The position numbers were made by a program, and so were the translations under genes. From Planctomycetaceae bacterium (lineage in GTDB: Bacteria; Planctomycetota; Planctomycetia; Planctomycetales; Planctomycetaceae): a DNA stretch of 64,000 bases. Positions 8,992-18,629 of this stretch are shown here, piece by piece (position 1 is the stretch's first letter; each line of letters begins with the position of its first letter). The stretch spans positions 1 to 64,000 of the forward strand of contig JANQQW010000270.1 of the NCBI GenBank assembly GCA_028284885.1, read 5' to 3'. The notes under the pieces were generated by a model, which did not search any database, was not told the origin of the DNA, and saw only the letters and a program-made list of their open reading frames with translations.

Positions 8992-9146
8992 GACGCTGTA
9001 CCTCGTGGGGCCAGTCTGTTGGACCTGCGTCGCCCGATGGCTGCAACCGAGCGAGATCGAACTCGATCATAGCGAGCCGCCGCTGCGCCGTCCCGGTCCA
9101 GCGGACGAATCCGAACTCTCGCCTGCGCGAAGCCCGTGGTCCCGTC

Positions 9147-10550
9147 TCATTGCGACGGCATCATCGCGAACACGATGCCGACGATCAGACTCACGGTGAG
9201 TCCGACGACCAGAGTCAGACCGACTGTCCCCCACGCCCGCCATCGGCGGTCGTCGCGGGTCGCGGACGTCATCCACGTGAGTTCCTCCTGTTCGGCCTCG
9301 AGCTTCTCGAACACACCCTGGACGAAGGCCTGCCGGTCCTCCGTACTCCCGGTCGCGGCGAAGAAACAGCCGCCGAACAGTGGTCGCTGGTCGACGGGCA
9401 CAGCGGTGGCTGCGGCACCGGAGAGGACGTGCAGCAACTCGGCATGGTCCCTCGTACGGAGTCGGCACAGCAACGCGTACAGGCGCTCGTTGTTCGGTCG
9501 GGTGAGGACGTCGGGTTGCCGGAACGACTCGTGGATCTGGTCGCCGATCGCTCCGACGACGGATTCCGAGAACGGCACGACGGCCGACTCGTCGAGCTCG
9601 CTCTCCAGGTCGAACCCGACACCGATGCAGTCACGCACGGCCCCTTCGGGACCGACCCGTCTGACGAGTTCACGGAAGCCGTCGTCCTCGTCGCACTGGC
9701 TCACGAGAAGTGTCGCCGGACTCCGCAGTCGCGACGCGCGACCGACAACCGTCGTGTCCTCCAGCACGGCTGCCCGCACTGCGTCGACCTCCTCGTCTGG
9801 GCCCGTGACCGCGGCGAGCGGGACGACGACCAGGCATCCGTTGACTGGACAAAGCGGGTGGCGGACTGAGGCGAGGTACTGAACGACGTCTCCGAGTCGG
9901 CGGGTCTCCTCGATCGTCTCACCGGTCGAGATGGAAGCTGCACGGCGCGTGGTACCCGCGTTCTCCTCGGTCGTGCCGGACTCGACTCGTAGTCGTTCGA
10001 TCGCCACGGCGACGGCCGACGCACACCCGACCCCCGTACACACGACGAAGACCGCGTTCTCGGTCGCGTACCACTGCAGCGCCGCGGCTCCTTCGGGGAC
10101 TCCGTTCAGGCGGAACGCCAGTCCGCTCGCGGAGAAGAGAGCCCGGGCCGCCTCACCGCTGGTCGGACCGCACACGACGAACACTGGCACGGCGTCGATC
10201 TCGATTCCCGCCGCCCGCAGCGCTCGCGCTCCGGCCCGCAGGGCCGCGTCGACGTCCGCATACCGCGATCGCCGTGCCTCCAAGAGGGCCCCGACGAGCA
10301 GATAGGAAGTGAGCGGAATCGTAACGAGCAGCGTGCCGACGACGGCGAGGCGGGCCGGCGTCAGCACGAGTTCCAGGTCGATCAGGTTCGGATTCGTGCT
10401 GCGAACGAGAACCAAGAGCCCGACGAGAAGGAGTTCGCCGACCACGCTGAACGCTGCCGCCCGCACGGCGAGCGACGTCCGCGGCAACCGCACACGCGTC
10501 GGTAGCCGCGGGGTCTTGGGGATCGACGAGACGTTCGGCACGACGTCCAT
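9147..10550 (-). CDS. tssM: TssM-like (IcmF) inner-membrane protein, short form 1
   Basis: 467 residues against about 1,100 for standard TssM. Two N-terminal membrane segments (about residues 33-52 and 66-88), a cytoplasmic domain with LPVFVV-like core (VPVFVVCGPTSGEAARALF; the position of the optional P-loop, here without GK[ST]), further conserved-looking IcmF segments, and a third membrane helix close to the C-terminus (WGTVGLTLVVGLTVSLIVG). The protein stops seven or so residues later, so the whole periplasmic domain that normally contacts TssJ is absent. It follows tssL by 39 bp in the tssK-tssL-tssM order. A second copy with the same architecture lies at 14631-16193. Confidence 0.75.
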   Translation of the reverse strand: MDVVPNVSSIPKTPRLPTRVRLPRTSLAVRAAAFSVVGELLLVGLLVLVRSTNPNLIDLELVLTPARLAVVGTLLVTIPLTSYLLVGALLEARRSRYADVDAALRAGARALRAAGIEIDAVPVFVVCGPTSGEAARALFSASGLAFRLNGVPEGAAALQWYATENAVFVVCTGVGCASAVAVAIERLRVESGTTEENAGTTRRAASISTGETIEETRRLGDVVQYLASVRHPLCPVNGCLVVVPLAAVTGPDEEVDAVRAAVLEDTTVVGRASRLRSPATLLVSQCDEDDGFRELVRRVGPEGAVRDCIGVGFDLESELDESAVVPFSESVVGAIGDQIHESFRQPDVLTRPNNERLYALLCRLRTRDHAELLHVLSGAAATAVPVDQRPLFGGCFFAATGSTEDRQAFVQGVFEKLEAEQEELTWMTSATRDDRRWRAWGTVGLTLVVGLTVSLIVGIVFAMMPSQ

Positions 10551-10589
10551 GCGGCCTCGAGTTCTCGGCCGTCGTCCGGCCGAAGGCGG

Positions 10590-11225
10590 TTAGTCGTTCA
10601 CCAGGAGGAACAGCAGTCCGTTCGCCGCGGCCAACAGGGCCACGACCAGCCAGGTCCAAACCACGGTCGCTCGGCTGTGCATCGGTGGAGCCCCGCGTAG
10701 CGAACGCCCGGTCGGCAGCGGTTCGCTGCGGTCGTCGTGCCGCACCCCACGAGCGGCCCGCGCCAACCACTCTTCCAGCGTCAGTGGAAGTTCCTTTGCC
10801 TCTGCAACCGTGCGGGCGTACTCGGGATCCCGGTAGAAGCCGCGGAATCCGAGGATCACGCAGTCGTGGAACATCTCGAGCGCGTCACGTCCGGGGAGAC
10901 CTGCGGCCTCTTCGGCCCGGTCGTAGAACAACTCGTTGCAAAGCCGACTGTTGAACAGCTCGACTTCGAGCACGTTGTTGCTCCACCAGTCGCGGCCGGA
11001 CCACGTCGTGTCCACCATCATCTCGTCGATCCACGACACGATCGCGTACTTCGCCAGCTCCCACTCGCGATCCGATCCGAGTCGTCCCTCGGCTTCCTCG
11101 AAGAGCTTGACGATCCGTCGTCGCGACTCCTCCGGCGAGGGACTCTCGCCGGCGTCGATGCGTTGCATGAGGTCGATCACGCAAAGCAGCACGGGATCGA
11201 CGGCGTTGGCGAATCGAGGGGTCAC
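10590..11225 (-). CDS. tssL: TssL / DotU inner-membrane protein
   Basis: GTG start at 11225 overlaps the TGA of tssK (GTGA), so translation is coupled; 211 residues. DotU-family motifs: NAVDPVLLCVIDLMQRID, KYAIVSWIDEMMVDTTW, NSRLCNELFYDRAEEA and MFHDCVILGFRGFYRD. A single C-terminal transmembrane helix (WTWLVVALLAAANGLLFLL) ends the protein, so there is no periplasmic peptidoglycan-binding extension. TssL forms part of the membrane complex and its cytoplasmic hook contacts TssK. Gene order tssK-tssL-tssM is the usual one. Confidence 0.88.
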   Translation of the reverse strand: MTPRFANAVDPVLLCVIDLMQRIDAGESPSPEESRRRIVKLFEEAEGRLGSDREWELAKYAIVSWIDEMMVDTTWSGRDWWSNNVLEVELFNSRLCNELFYDRAEEAAGLPGRDALEMFHDCVILGFRGFYRDPEYARTVAEAKELPLTLEEWLARAARGVRHDDRSEPLPTGRSLRGAPPMHSRATVVWTWLVVALLAAANGLLFLLVND

Positions 11226-12691
11226 GTGCGATTGGGAACCGCGAAAAGGGAGAACTGCAGGGAGGCATCGCGACCGTCGGACGAGACGACGAGCGTCCGG
11301 TTCCCCTGGAGGCGATCGGAGTTCAGGATCAGTGAGTCCTTCAGGCGGACGGCGAGCGTCTGAGTCTGCTGGACGTCCCGCCAAGCCGGGTTGTCCTTCT
11401 TCGAGACCTCGTAGAACAGCCAGTCGTCACCGGCAGGGAGCGAGCGGACCGCTCGGTCGAGCGGCTTCAGCGACAGTCCCTCGGCTCGTTGCGTGAACAA
11501 CGTCTCGACCTGCCGGGCGCTGCCGAACTTCCAGTCGAGGTGACCTGGCGAGAGCAGGCGTCGGCACTCGTCGGTCGAGAGGTCGCCCTTCCTCACACCG
11601 ATGTACCACTCCCAGTCGGAGTTGAACCACTTCGCCTCGAGCGAGACCTGCATGCCGAGCCCGACCCCCTCGAAGTAGCGCTGCTCGAACTCGTAGTCGA
11701 GCACGCTGTTCAGCAGCCGGTCGAGTTCGGCGTAGACGGTGTGGAAGATGCGGGCCAGGTCGTCGTGGTCGTAGCGAGGGAGTTCCGGAACCCGTCGTGT
11801 ACCGGCGAAGACCGACAGTCGGCCGACCGCGCGACACAACTCGGTGTACGCCTCGAGAGGATGCGTCCCCGAGCAGAAGGCCTTCACACCCAAGACCGCG
11901 TAGACGGAGTTCAGTTCGGAGAGCATCAACATGCGATCGAGGTCACCCGGGTGCCGGCTGTCGAATCCGACACCGCGGTTCACGAGTTGCTGGCCGAGGA
12001 CCTCGGACTTCTGGCCGACGACGTCGTAGGCGGCCCGGACGTACTCTCGAACGAGACTGGGCCACGCGTCGATTCGCAGCAGCGGCGGAACGAACGCGGA
12101 ATCGAGATGCGGAACGGGGCGTTCGTCGCTGCCACGCTTGATCTGCGCGATCGGCAGGACCTCGTACCCGGACAGGTTCTGCGTGGACAGCAGCAGTCGA
12201 ACGTTGAGGTGCCGAAACTCGATCTCTTGCTCGTCACCACCCTGCGTCTCGTCCTGGACAGGCACGACGGCGGTCGAGTAACGCCGTTCGCGGTCCCCCA
12301 CACCGCTGCCGCCCACGTTCGCCTGCCCGAGCCGCAACTTGGGAACCGCCAGGTAGACCCGGACGACGGCAGCAGCGTCGAACGGCTCGGCCAGATCGAC
12401 GGAGCGGCCAACGTCGTGGACGGCGGCCCTCAGATCGACGCGGTCCGGCTCTTCCCCGACCTGCAGATCGACGAGCGTCCCGTCCGGCATCCGGGCCCTC
12501 AGGGCCTGGACCTCGAACTGGTTGTTCTCCAGAGCCGCATGGCTGATCTCGAGCGTGTGCAGTCCATAGCCGTAAGGGGCGTCGTACGACCTCGAGGTGG
12601 CCTGCAGCTCCTCCCAGAAGCGGTCGGCAGCCTGAAAGTGTTGCGGCCGCAGAAACAGCCCCTCGTACCAGTGAACTGGGGGATTTCGCAT
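11222..12691 (-). CDS. tssK: TssK baseplate-membrane adaptor
   Basis: 489 residues from the ATG at 12691 (MRNPPVHWYEGLFLRPQHFQ), the classic N-terminal motif of TssK (VasE/ImpJ). Further family features are NNQFEVQALRARMPDGTLV near residue 60 and LPIAQIKRGSDERPVP in the middle. TssK trimers link the baseplate wedge (TssE/F/G) to TssL/TssM. First gene of a leftward unit with tssL, short tssM and probably PAAR; it is divergent from the outer-membrane gene at 12891 across a 199-bp region that should hold both promoters. Longer upstream open frame to 13045 overlaps that region and is not credible. Confidence 0.93.
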   Translation of the reverse strand: MRNPPVHWYEGLFLRPQHFQAADRFWEELQATSRSYDAPYGYGLHTLEISHAALENNQFEVQALRARMPDGTLVDLQVGEEPDRVDLRAAVHDVGRSVDLAEPFDAAAVVRVYLAVPKLRLGQANVGGSGVGDRERRYSTAVVPVQDETQGGDEQEIEFRHLNVRLLLSTQNLSGYEVLPIAQIKRGSDERPVPHLDSAFVPPLLRIDAWPSLVREYVRAAYDVVGQKSEVLGQQLVNRGVGFDSRHPGDLDRMLMLSELNSVYAVLGVKAFCSGTHPLEAYTELCRAVGRLSVFAGTRRVPELPRYDHDDLARIFHTVYAELDRLLNSVLDYEFEQRYFEGVGLGMQVSLEAKWFNSDWEWYIGVRKGDLSTDECRRLLSPGHLDWKFGSARQVETLFTQRAEGLSLKPLDRAVRSLPAGDDWLFYEVSKKDNPAWRDVQQTQTLAVRLKDSLILNSDRLQGNRTLVVSSDGRDASLQFSLFAVPNRT

Positions 12692-12890
12692 AGGAGATGG
12701 AAGCGTCCCGCTGCCGACTCGAAGTGGCCGAGTTCGTCCGGAATCTAGCAACGCCAAGGGGTTCTGTCCACGAGCGTGGATTTGCCGGAGTCTGCCTCGC
12801 GCGCTGATTTCCGTGAACTCGGCGGCCCCGTACAACCGATAGAACCGATACGGGCTACACCGTCTTCCACACTGTCCCGAATTCGCCATC

Positions 12891-14768
12891 GTGACGCGCT
12901 TCGCCCACACAATACTCGGATCGCTGTTGCCGGTCCTCGCCATCTCAGCGCTGTGGCTGGTCGCGGCTGTTGCAGGCGAAGACTGGTCCGCCGTGCTCGA
13001 TCTCGAGCGAGAGCCGGGCGAGTTCGTCGAGTGGGAGGACACCAAGGCCGTGGGGGCCGATCCACCGGAGTGGTCCTACGTGCCGCCAAGTCCGCGCCTG
13101 ATCGACGGCAGCGAGCACTCGGAGCACTCGGAGCCCGTCCTGTTGGGCAGCAGCGATGCCAAGCCGCAAGGCTGGGTTCCGCGGCGTTACGAATCGCCGG
13201 GGTCGTTCATGCTCCCGGTTGCCGCGTTGGACGAGCAACCGCCGCGTGACCCAGGCGACGTGACAACGCTGGACGGCATGCTTGCCGAGCCGTTGCCCGC
13301 ATCGTCTGAGACGAGACTCCACTCGACGATCGACTTGTCCCCGTTGCCTCCCGTGGAAGAGCCGGCACTGCTTCCAGTCCCGACCCTCCTGCAACTACCG
13401 GCTCCCTCGCCGCTGCCCGACGAAGCGGCTCCCACGCTGGCCAGGCTCCCGGCCCCCCCCTCGCTGATGACCGACCTGCCGACTGCAACGGCCCCGTTGC
13501 CGTTCGTGGACAGTGTGATCGCGGTCTCGACACCACTCGAGCCGCCAGACGTTGCCGGACCTGAACCGACGGAGAGCACTGTCGAGCCGAGCGATCGAGA
13601 CGTGGCAGCGCTCGTGCCCGTCTCTCCCACCACGGAAGAGTCCGTGGCTGTAGTCGGAGCGAACCAGAAGCGCCCCCCCCTGCCGCCGGAGCCAGCCTCG
13701 ACCAAGCCGACACTCCCCGAACCCCGACCGGCGGAACCACCGCTGTTGCCGACGGTCGATCCACTGGTGCTCGACGTCGGATCCGACTGCCCGCTGTGCC
13801 AGCCAGGGCAGGCGATGCCCATCCTCGAGCAGATTCTCGCCGACGGGACGGAGTACGTCGAGGCGGAGTACGAGGCCAGTTGTTGGATCGACGAGTGCTC
13901 GCCTTGGCGGAAGCTGTTCGGCTGGGACGTCTGCCGGACATCCGGTCAACCGGGCATCGGCCGTGAGCGGCTCGACTGGGCCGGGTTCGACATCGACTAC
14001 GCGATTCCGTCCAACTACGTCGCGTTGCGGTACGAGTCGGCGGACAATCTGTTCGGACCAGATCGATCCGCGTACTTCTGGTCACCGCCACCCAGCGGGC
14101 CGAGCCGCCCGGAGACCGGGGTCGACTACCAGAACCTCTGGGTGCACTTCGAGACGGGCAACGACAGCTTCTCGATGTTGACCGAGCTCCCGATTCGCTT
14201 CGTCACCCCGGACGTCAACGAGAACACGTCCGGACTCGGTGATCTCCGGCTGGCCACGAAGACGGTTCTGGTCGACGGTCGCGACTGGAAGCTGACGAAC
14301 GTCTTCCGCACGTATCTCAGCACCGGTTCGAGCAGCCGTGGTCTCGGTACCGGGCACGTCTCTCTCGAGCCCGGACTTCTGGTGCGGTACCAGTTCTCGG
14401 AGCGAATGACCTGGAACGGCGAGCTGAAATTGTGGATCCCGCTCGGGGCCGAGAAACAGTACAGCAGCACGGTGATCGAGTACGGGTTCGGGGCGAACTA
14501 CCTGCTCTGTGACACGGACTCGTTTGCGATCATCCCGACGCTCGAGTTCACCGGCCTGGCCTACAACGGCGGGGCGTTCACACGGTCGGACGGTCTCGTC
14601 GTCTCCGGAAGCACGAACACGTTCGTCGTTTCACCCGGTGCCCGGTTCGTGCTCGGGCCGGCGGGAGACTTCGGCCTGTTCGAAGTCGGAGTCAACGGCG
14701 GGCTCGCGATCGGTTCGAGCGCACAGTTCGAGTCCGTGTTTCGCGTCGAGTTCCGGTGGAACTTCTGA
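12891..14768 (+). CDS. Secreted proline-rich outer-membrane beta-barrel protein
   Basis: 625 residues from a GTG at 12891. Signal peptide (residues 1 to about 28, ending LVAAVAG), a Pro/Glu/Ser-rich spacer (about 50-295), a Cys-containing segment (GSDCPLCQPG, CWIDECSPW), then about 250 residues of alternating strands ending in ...FRWNF. A C-terminal aromatic Phe and this strand pattern fit a porin-like barrel; the family resembles MetA-pathway/alpha-amylase-like outer-membrane proteins but I cannot name it. It is the only rightward gene among tssK, tssL and two tssM copies. An outer-membrane partner for the T6SS, spanning the periplasm with the Pro-rich region, is inference. Confidence 0.7.
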   Translation: MTRFAHTILGSLLPVLAISALWLVAAVAGEDWSAVLDLEREPGEFVEWEDTKAVGADPPEWSYVPPSPRLIDGSEHSEHSEPVLLGSSDAKPQGWVPRRYESPGSFMLPVAALDEQPPRDPGDVTTLDGMLAEPLPASSETRLHSTIDLSPLPPVEEPALLPVPTLLQLPAPSPLPDEAAPTLARLPAPPSLMTDLPTATAPLPFVDSVIAVSTPLEPPDVAGPEPTESTVEPSDRDVAALVPVSPTTEESVAVVGANQKRPPLPPEPASTKPTLPEPRPAEPPLLPTVDPLVLDVGSDCPLCQPGQAMPILEQILADGTEYVEAEYEASCWIDECSPWRKLFGWDVCRTSGQPGIGRERLDWAGFDIDYAIPSNYVALRYESADNLFGPDRSAYFWSPPPSGPSRPETGVDYQNLWVHFETGNDSFSMLTELPIRFVTPDVNENTSGLGDLRLATKTVLVDGRDWKLTNVFRTYLSTGSSSRGLGTGHVSLEPGLLVRYQFSERMTWNGELKLWIPLGAEKQYSSTVIEYGFGANYLLCDTDSFAIIPTLEFTGLAYNGGAFTRSDGLVVSGSTNTFVVSPGARFVLGPAGDFGLFEVGVNGGLAIGSSAQFESVFRVEFRWNF

Positions 14769-16193
14769 CGTAGTCCGCCGGGACGGCAGCGGTCCGGTCA
14801 ACTGCAGCACTGCCAGCCCGACGAGCAAGATCGAGAGAAGAATGCCACCGAACACCGCGAGCCGACGGCGGTTCGCGCGGCGACGCCCGTCCGGCCCCCA
14901 CTCAATCTGACTCTGGCGCGACCACTGCTCGTCGAGCACGCCGCCGACGAACGTCGCCGTCCCGTCGGCTCCGCCGAGACGGCATCCGGCCAGGCGCGGA
15001 ACGGGCGTTCCCGGAGGGACCTGCGTGGCGAACACGCGAGTGAGAAGACTCCCGAGTTGCGCGTGCGTTCGCGACCGCATGGTCGCGAGAAGCCCGTACA
15101 GGGACGCAGCCGTGACGGCGTCCTCCCACCGCGTCCGAAGCACTTCGCCGACCCCTCTCTGAAGATCGCGGCAGGCTTGCCGCGCGACCGCCTGACAAGC
15201 CGCGTCGTCGGCAACCGCCGGGACGGGGAGGCTCACCCCGAATGTCCTCGTCTGAAAGCCGGCCGGGCCCACGAGACGTCGGAACTCGTCGTAGCCAGAC
15301 GTACGTTCGATCCCGAGCAGCACGAGGGTCACGGGCACGTCCAACCCGGAGAACTCGAGTGTGCCTGCCAGGTCGTTCCGCGCCGCCTTCGCGACAACGG
15401 CTCGGAGCGACTCGTCGCCGAGGACCCGAAAGTCGACTTGCAAGAGGACACCGTTCAGCGGAGTCCGCGGGTCGCGGGTCCGTCGCAGCAACTCCACCAT
15501 GCGGTGCAGCCTCGCCACCGAACGATGGGCGTCCCGGAGCGATCCGGCCGTGAACGCCGCGTCGTCGACGAGCGCGAGGCTGCCCACTCGACGGACCACG
15601 AGGTACAAGGCCCGCCGCGACTGAAACCACTGCAGCGTCGCTTCGCGACCAGCGGTCCCGATCGGCTCGGCCGGCTCGCCGGCCGCACCGAGGAGGTTCG
15701 TGTCCCGACTCGCCGACTTCGAGCCGAGAACGACGAACACTGGCAGTCGCTCGAGCGAAACGCCGTTCACCCGGAGCAGGTCGAGGCCGCGTTGCCACTC
15801 GGCATCGAGGTCCGCGAACGGCGTTACGGCCGTACGGCGCGTCTCGGCCACGGCACGGCGGACGACGAGCGGGATCACGAACACCAGAGAGACGAGCGTT
15901 GCGATCGTTTGCCAGCCGAACCGGTCGCTCCACGGGTCGTTGTCGGCATCCTGGTGGAACCGCCACCACGCGAGGAGCACCGCGAGTGCGAGTACGACGA
16001 AGAGCCCGACCGCGAGCCAGGTCTCGAGTCGGATCGAGTAGAAGAACCGGCCGACACGGACCGGCCACCCACGCCAGCCCTTGGGCGGTTCCTTCAGACC
16101 GCGGACGCGGTCGAGAAACTGCTGCAGCACACCGCTCGAGTCAAGCGGCGGTGGCGGCGGGGCGAGGGGCGGAATCTGCTGGTCAACGCTCAT
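14631..16193 (-). CDS. tssM: TssM-like (IcmF) inner-membrane protein, short form 2
   Basis: 520 residues from the ATG at 16193 (MSVDQQIPPLAPPPPP). A Pro-rich cytoplasmic start is followed by two membrane segments (about 55-75 and 92-110) and an IcmF-like cytoplasmic domain (LPVFVVLGSKSASRDTNLL, again without a P-loop). A third membrane helix (VFGGILLSILLVGLAVLQL) comes near the end, then a 45-residue tail. As in the first copy, the periplasmic half of TssM is missing. The final 138 bp overlap the 3' end of the convergent outer-membrane gene. It lies 55 bp after vgrG on the same strand, so the two are probably co-transcribed. Confidence 0.72.
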   Translation of the reverse strand: MSVDQQIPPLAPPPPPLDSSGVLQQFLDRVRGLKEPPKGWRGWPVRVGRFFYSIRLETWLAVGLFVVLALAVLLAWWRFHQDADNDPWSDRFGWQTIATLVSLVFVIPLVVRRAVAETRRTAVTPFADLDAEWQRGLDLLRVNGVSLERLPVFVVLGSKSASRDTNLLGAAGEPAEPIGTAGREATLQWFQSRRALYLVVRRVGSLALVDDAAFTAGSLRDAHRSVARLHRMVELLRRTRDPRTPLNGVLLQVDFRVLGDESLRAVVAKAARNDLAGTLEFSGLDVPVTLVLLGIERTSGYDEFRRLVGPAGFQTRTFGVSLPVPAVADDAACQAVARQACRDLQRGVGEVLRTRWEDAVTAASLYGLLATMRSRTHAQLGSLLTRVFATQVPPGTPVPRLAGCRLGGADGTATFVGGVLDEQWSRQSQIEWGPDGRRRANRRRLAVFGGILLSILLVGLAVLQLTGPLPSRRTTSEVPPELDAKHGLELCARTDREPAVDSDFEQAEVSRRPEHEPGTG

Positions 16194-16248
16194 CCGGCCA
16201 CCCACACGCTCCCTCGACCCGTTCGCCGGGCTCTCCGTGTCCCGATCG

Positions 16249-18342
16249 TCAGTTGATCATCACCATGCCGCCCTTGAGCGTCAATTCGGCATCCGCCTGA
16301 AGCGACGCCAACGGGGCCTTCAAGTCGAGTTGCATGTCGCCCGACACGGCCACCTGAATCCCCTTGATGGTGACCCCCTGCTGGTCGATCGTGATCTCGT
16401 TGGAACCGACCTTCAGGCTGATGCCCTGCATCGCCTCGACGGATGCCTGCCCGGCCGAGACGGAGATGCTCAGGTCGCCCGAGTTGACGGTCAGGCTGTC
16501 GTCACTCTGCACCGTTACCGAGCGACTGCCAGAACTGATCTTCACCGTCCGGTCACCGGAGTTCACGGTGAGCGAGTCGTCCTTCTCGATGCTGACCGTC
16601 CGCCCGCCGGAGTTCACGGTCAACGAGTCTTCCTGTTCGACGGTGACGTTCCGGCTGCCGGTGTTCAACGTGAGTGAGTCGTCACCCTGGTCGATCTCGA
16701 CCGTGCGGTTGTTGTAGACCTTGATCGTCTGGTCGCCGGGGTCCTGGGCGTCGTAGCCGACCGTCAGCGTGTCGTCGTTCTCGACGACACGCTCGAAGTC
16801 GCGCTCGGCGTGCAGCGAGAACATCTCGCTTCCCTGCGTGTCGTCGAACACCAGCTCGTTGTAGTTGTCGTCCCCGCCGTTGAAGGACTGCGTGCGGATC
16901 GCCGTCTTCACGTTGTCGGTCGGCAGGTCGTACGGGAGGGTCTGGTCGGCGTTCCAGGCGGAGCCGACGACGATCGGCCTGTCCGGGTTGCCCTGAAGGA
17001 AGTCGACGAGCACCTCGTCACCCACCCGCGGCAGGAACATCGTGCCGACCTGCTTTCCGGCCCACGGCTGGGCGACACGAATCCAACAGCTGCTGTTCTC
17101 GTCGAGCTCGCCCACACGGTCCCAGTGGAACTGCACGCGGACGCGGCCGTACTCGTCGGTGTAGACGACCTGGTCCGACGGTCCCACGACGACCGCCGAC
17201 TGCAGTCCGTGCACCCGCGGAACCGGCGTGACGCGGGGGGGCCGGTAAGCCGTCGGCGCCGGGACGCACTCGAACTCGCCCAGGTACCCCTCACCGCCTC
17301 CGCCGCCGCCGGACAGCCGCAGCGGTGCACGCGCCGAGTGACTCACGCGGACGAGTGCGTACTTCTGCTGCTCGTCCGAGACGACGTGGGTCGCCAGCGT
17401 GAACGCCCCGCCGGCCCCGAAGGAGGCACACGTCCCCTTGCCGGTCACGACCTCGTAGGTCGCCTCTTGCTCCTCCATGCGAGCCTTGGCGAGTCCCGAG
17501 CCGACGGACGTCTGCGTGTAGAGGCCCGGGTACTCGTACCGTTCGTAGTCCGTCGATCCGGAGAGCGGGATGACGGTGTCCGTCGTCGCGGTCAGGTCGT
17601 TCGTCGGGGCCGTGAAGTCGTAGTCGTCGAGCGTCACGGTGCCGGGCCGGAACGAGAAACCGTGGGCCCAGTCGCTGATCGTTCCCGGCGTGCGGTCCGA
17701 GTCGTCCTCCGAGTAGTCGACGCTCGACTCGTCGCAGTCGTAGTACGCGCTGGCGTTGTCGGAGACGACGAGCGTGTGCTTCCCGTCCTCGTGCAGGAAG
17801 TAGTAGAACAGGCCCTCCTGCTCCAGCAGCCGCGAGACGAACGCGAGGTCGGACTCGAAGTACTGCAGGCAGTAGTCCAGCGTGGCCGGCGAGCCCTGCA
17901 GCTTCAGCTGGTAGTCGGAGAACCCGGCCGCGTCGAACACCTTCTGCACGATGTCCGTCCGCGACATCTCCTGGAAGACGAGCGCGTTCTCGTTCGTTCC
18001 CAACAGCCACAACCAGGGAACCATCTCCGCGCGATACACGCGCAGGTCGACGTCGTCCTCGTCTTGCAGGACGTCGCCTGCTTCGAGGCGACTCACGTAG
18101 CCGTTGAAGTACCGTGGGCTGTCGGAGTCCCCGCCGAGCGTCACCGTGACCGCCTTGCCGACGAGATCCTCCGGGGCGATCGACGACTCGCTCGAGAACA
18201 TCTCGAGCTCGTACCGAAAGAGCTGCGAGAGCCCCTCCGTGCCCGTGAACGAGACGAGCGTCAGCACGCCGTCGCCGAGCGGGGTGTCGATCTCGAGGAA
18301 TCTGGAGTCGGAGGAGTCGTCCGAGGAGCCGTCTGTGGACAC
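16249..18342 (-). CDS. vgrG: VgrG spike protein
   Basis: 697 residues from a GTG at 18342. The N-terminal gp27-like half contains FLEIDTPLGDGVLTLVSF, SRLLEQEGLFYYFLHEDGKH and YEYPGLYT. The gp5-like OB region has YTDEYGRVRVQFHWDR and WAGKQVGTMFLPRVGDEVLV. The C-terminus is a beta-helix needle built from repeats of the type DDSLTVNSGDRTV (at least five in a row, about residues 530-615) and stops without an added effector domain. A Gly-rich insert (SGGGGGGEG, about residue 345) is unusual. It is divergent from the six-gene hcp array across a 287-bp region. Confidence 0.95.
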   Translation of the reverse strand: MSTDGSSDDSSDSRFLEIDTPLGDGVLTLVSFTGTEGLSQLFRYELEMFSSESSIAPEDLVGKAVTVTLGGDSDSPRYFNGYVSRLEAGDVLQDEDDVDLRVYRAEMVPWLWLLGTNENALVFQEMSRTDIVQKVFDAAGFSDYQLKLQGSPATLDYCLQYFESDLAFVSRLLEQEGLFYYFLHEDGKHTLVVSDNASAYYDCDESSVDYSEDDSDRTPGTISDWAHGFSFRPGTVTLDDYDFTAPTNDLTATTDTVIPLSGSTDYERYEYPGLYTQTSVGSGLAKARMEEQEATYEVVTGKGTCASFGAGGAFTLATHVVSDEQQKYALVRVSHSARAPLRLSGGGGGGEGYLGEFECVPAPTAYRPPRVTPVPRVHGLQSAVVVGPSDQVVYTDEYGRVRVQFHWDRVGELDENSSCWIRVAQPWAGKQVGTMFLPRVGDEVLVDFLQGNPDRPIVVGSAWNADQTLPYDLPTDNVKTAIRTQSFNGGDDNYNELVFDDTQGSEMFSLHAERDFERVVENDDTLTVGYDAQDPGDQTIKVYNNRTVEIDQGDDSLTLNTGSRNVTVEQEDSLTVNSGGRTVSIEKDDSLTVNSGDRTVKISSGSRSVTVQSDDSLTVNSGDLSISVSAGQASVEAMQGISLKVGSNEITIDQQGVTIKGIQVAVSGDMQLDLKAPLASLQADAELTLKGGMVMIN

Positions 18343-18629
18343 GAGTCGTTCCCGGCGAGGATGGTCGAACGACCGATCCTAACCCGTGACGTTCGGTCGG
18401 CAAGTCCGTTGAGCGGGCGCGAGCGGCATCGGCAATGTCGTTCGAATTCCCGTTCGAACGGTGGGACCGCTTCCGATTGACCTGTAGAATGCCGCCGCGG
18501 GGTCCGGGCCGTCCCGCCGATTCAACACATTCGATCCAACGCCCGAGGGCTCGACGACGTTCGAGAGTACGGGGCCGCGGGTCGCGGCACGGCGAACGAG
18601 AACGGCGAACACGAAGGATCTCACCGCGG

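Noticed and set aside
6668-9199. 843-codon rightward open frame
   Set aside because: Antisense to P450, glutamate decarboxylase and PAAR, all well supported.
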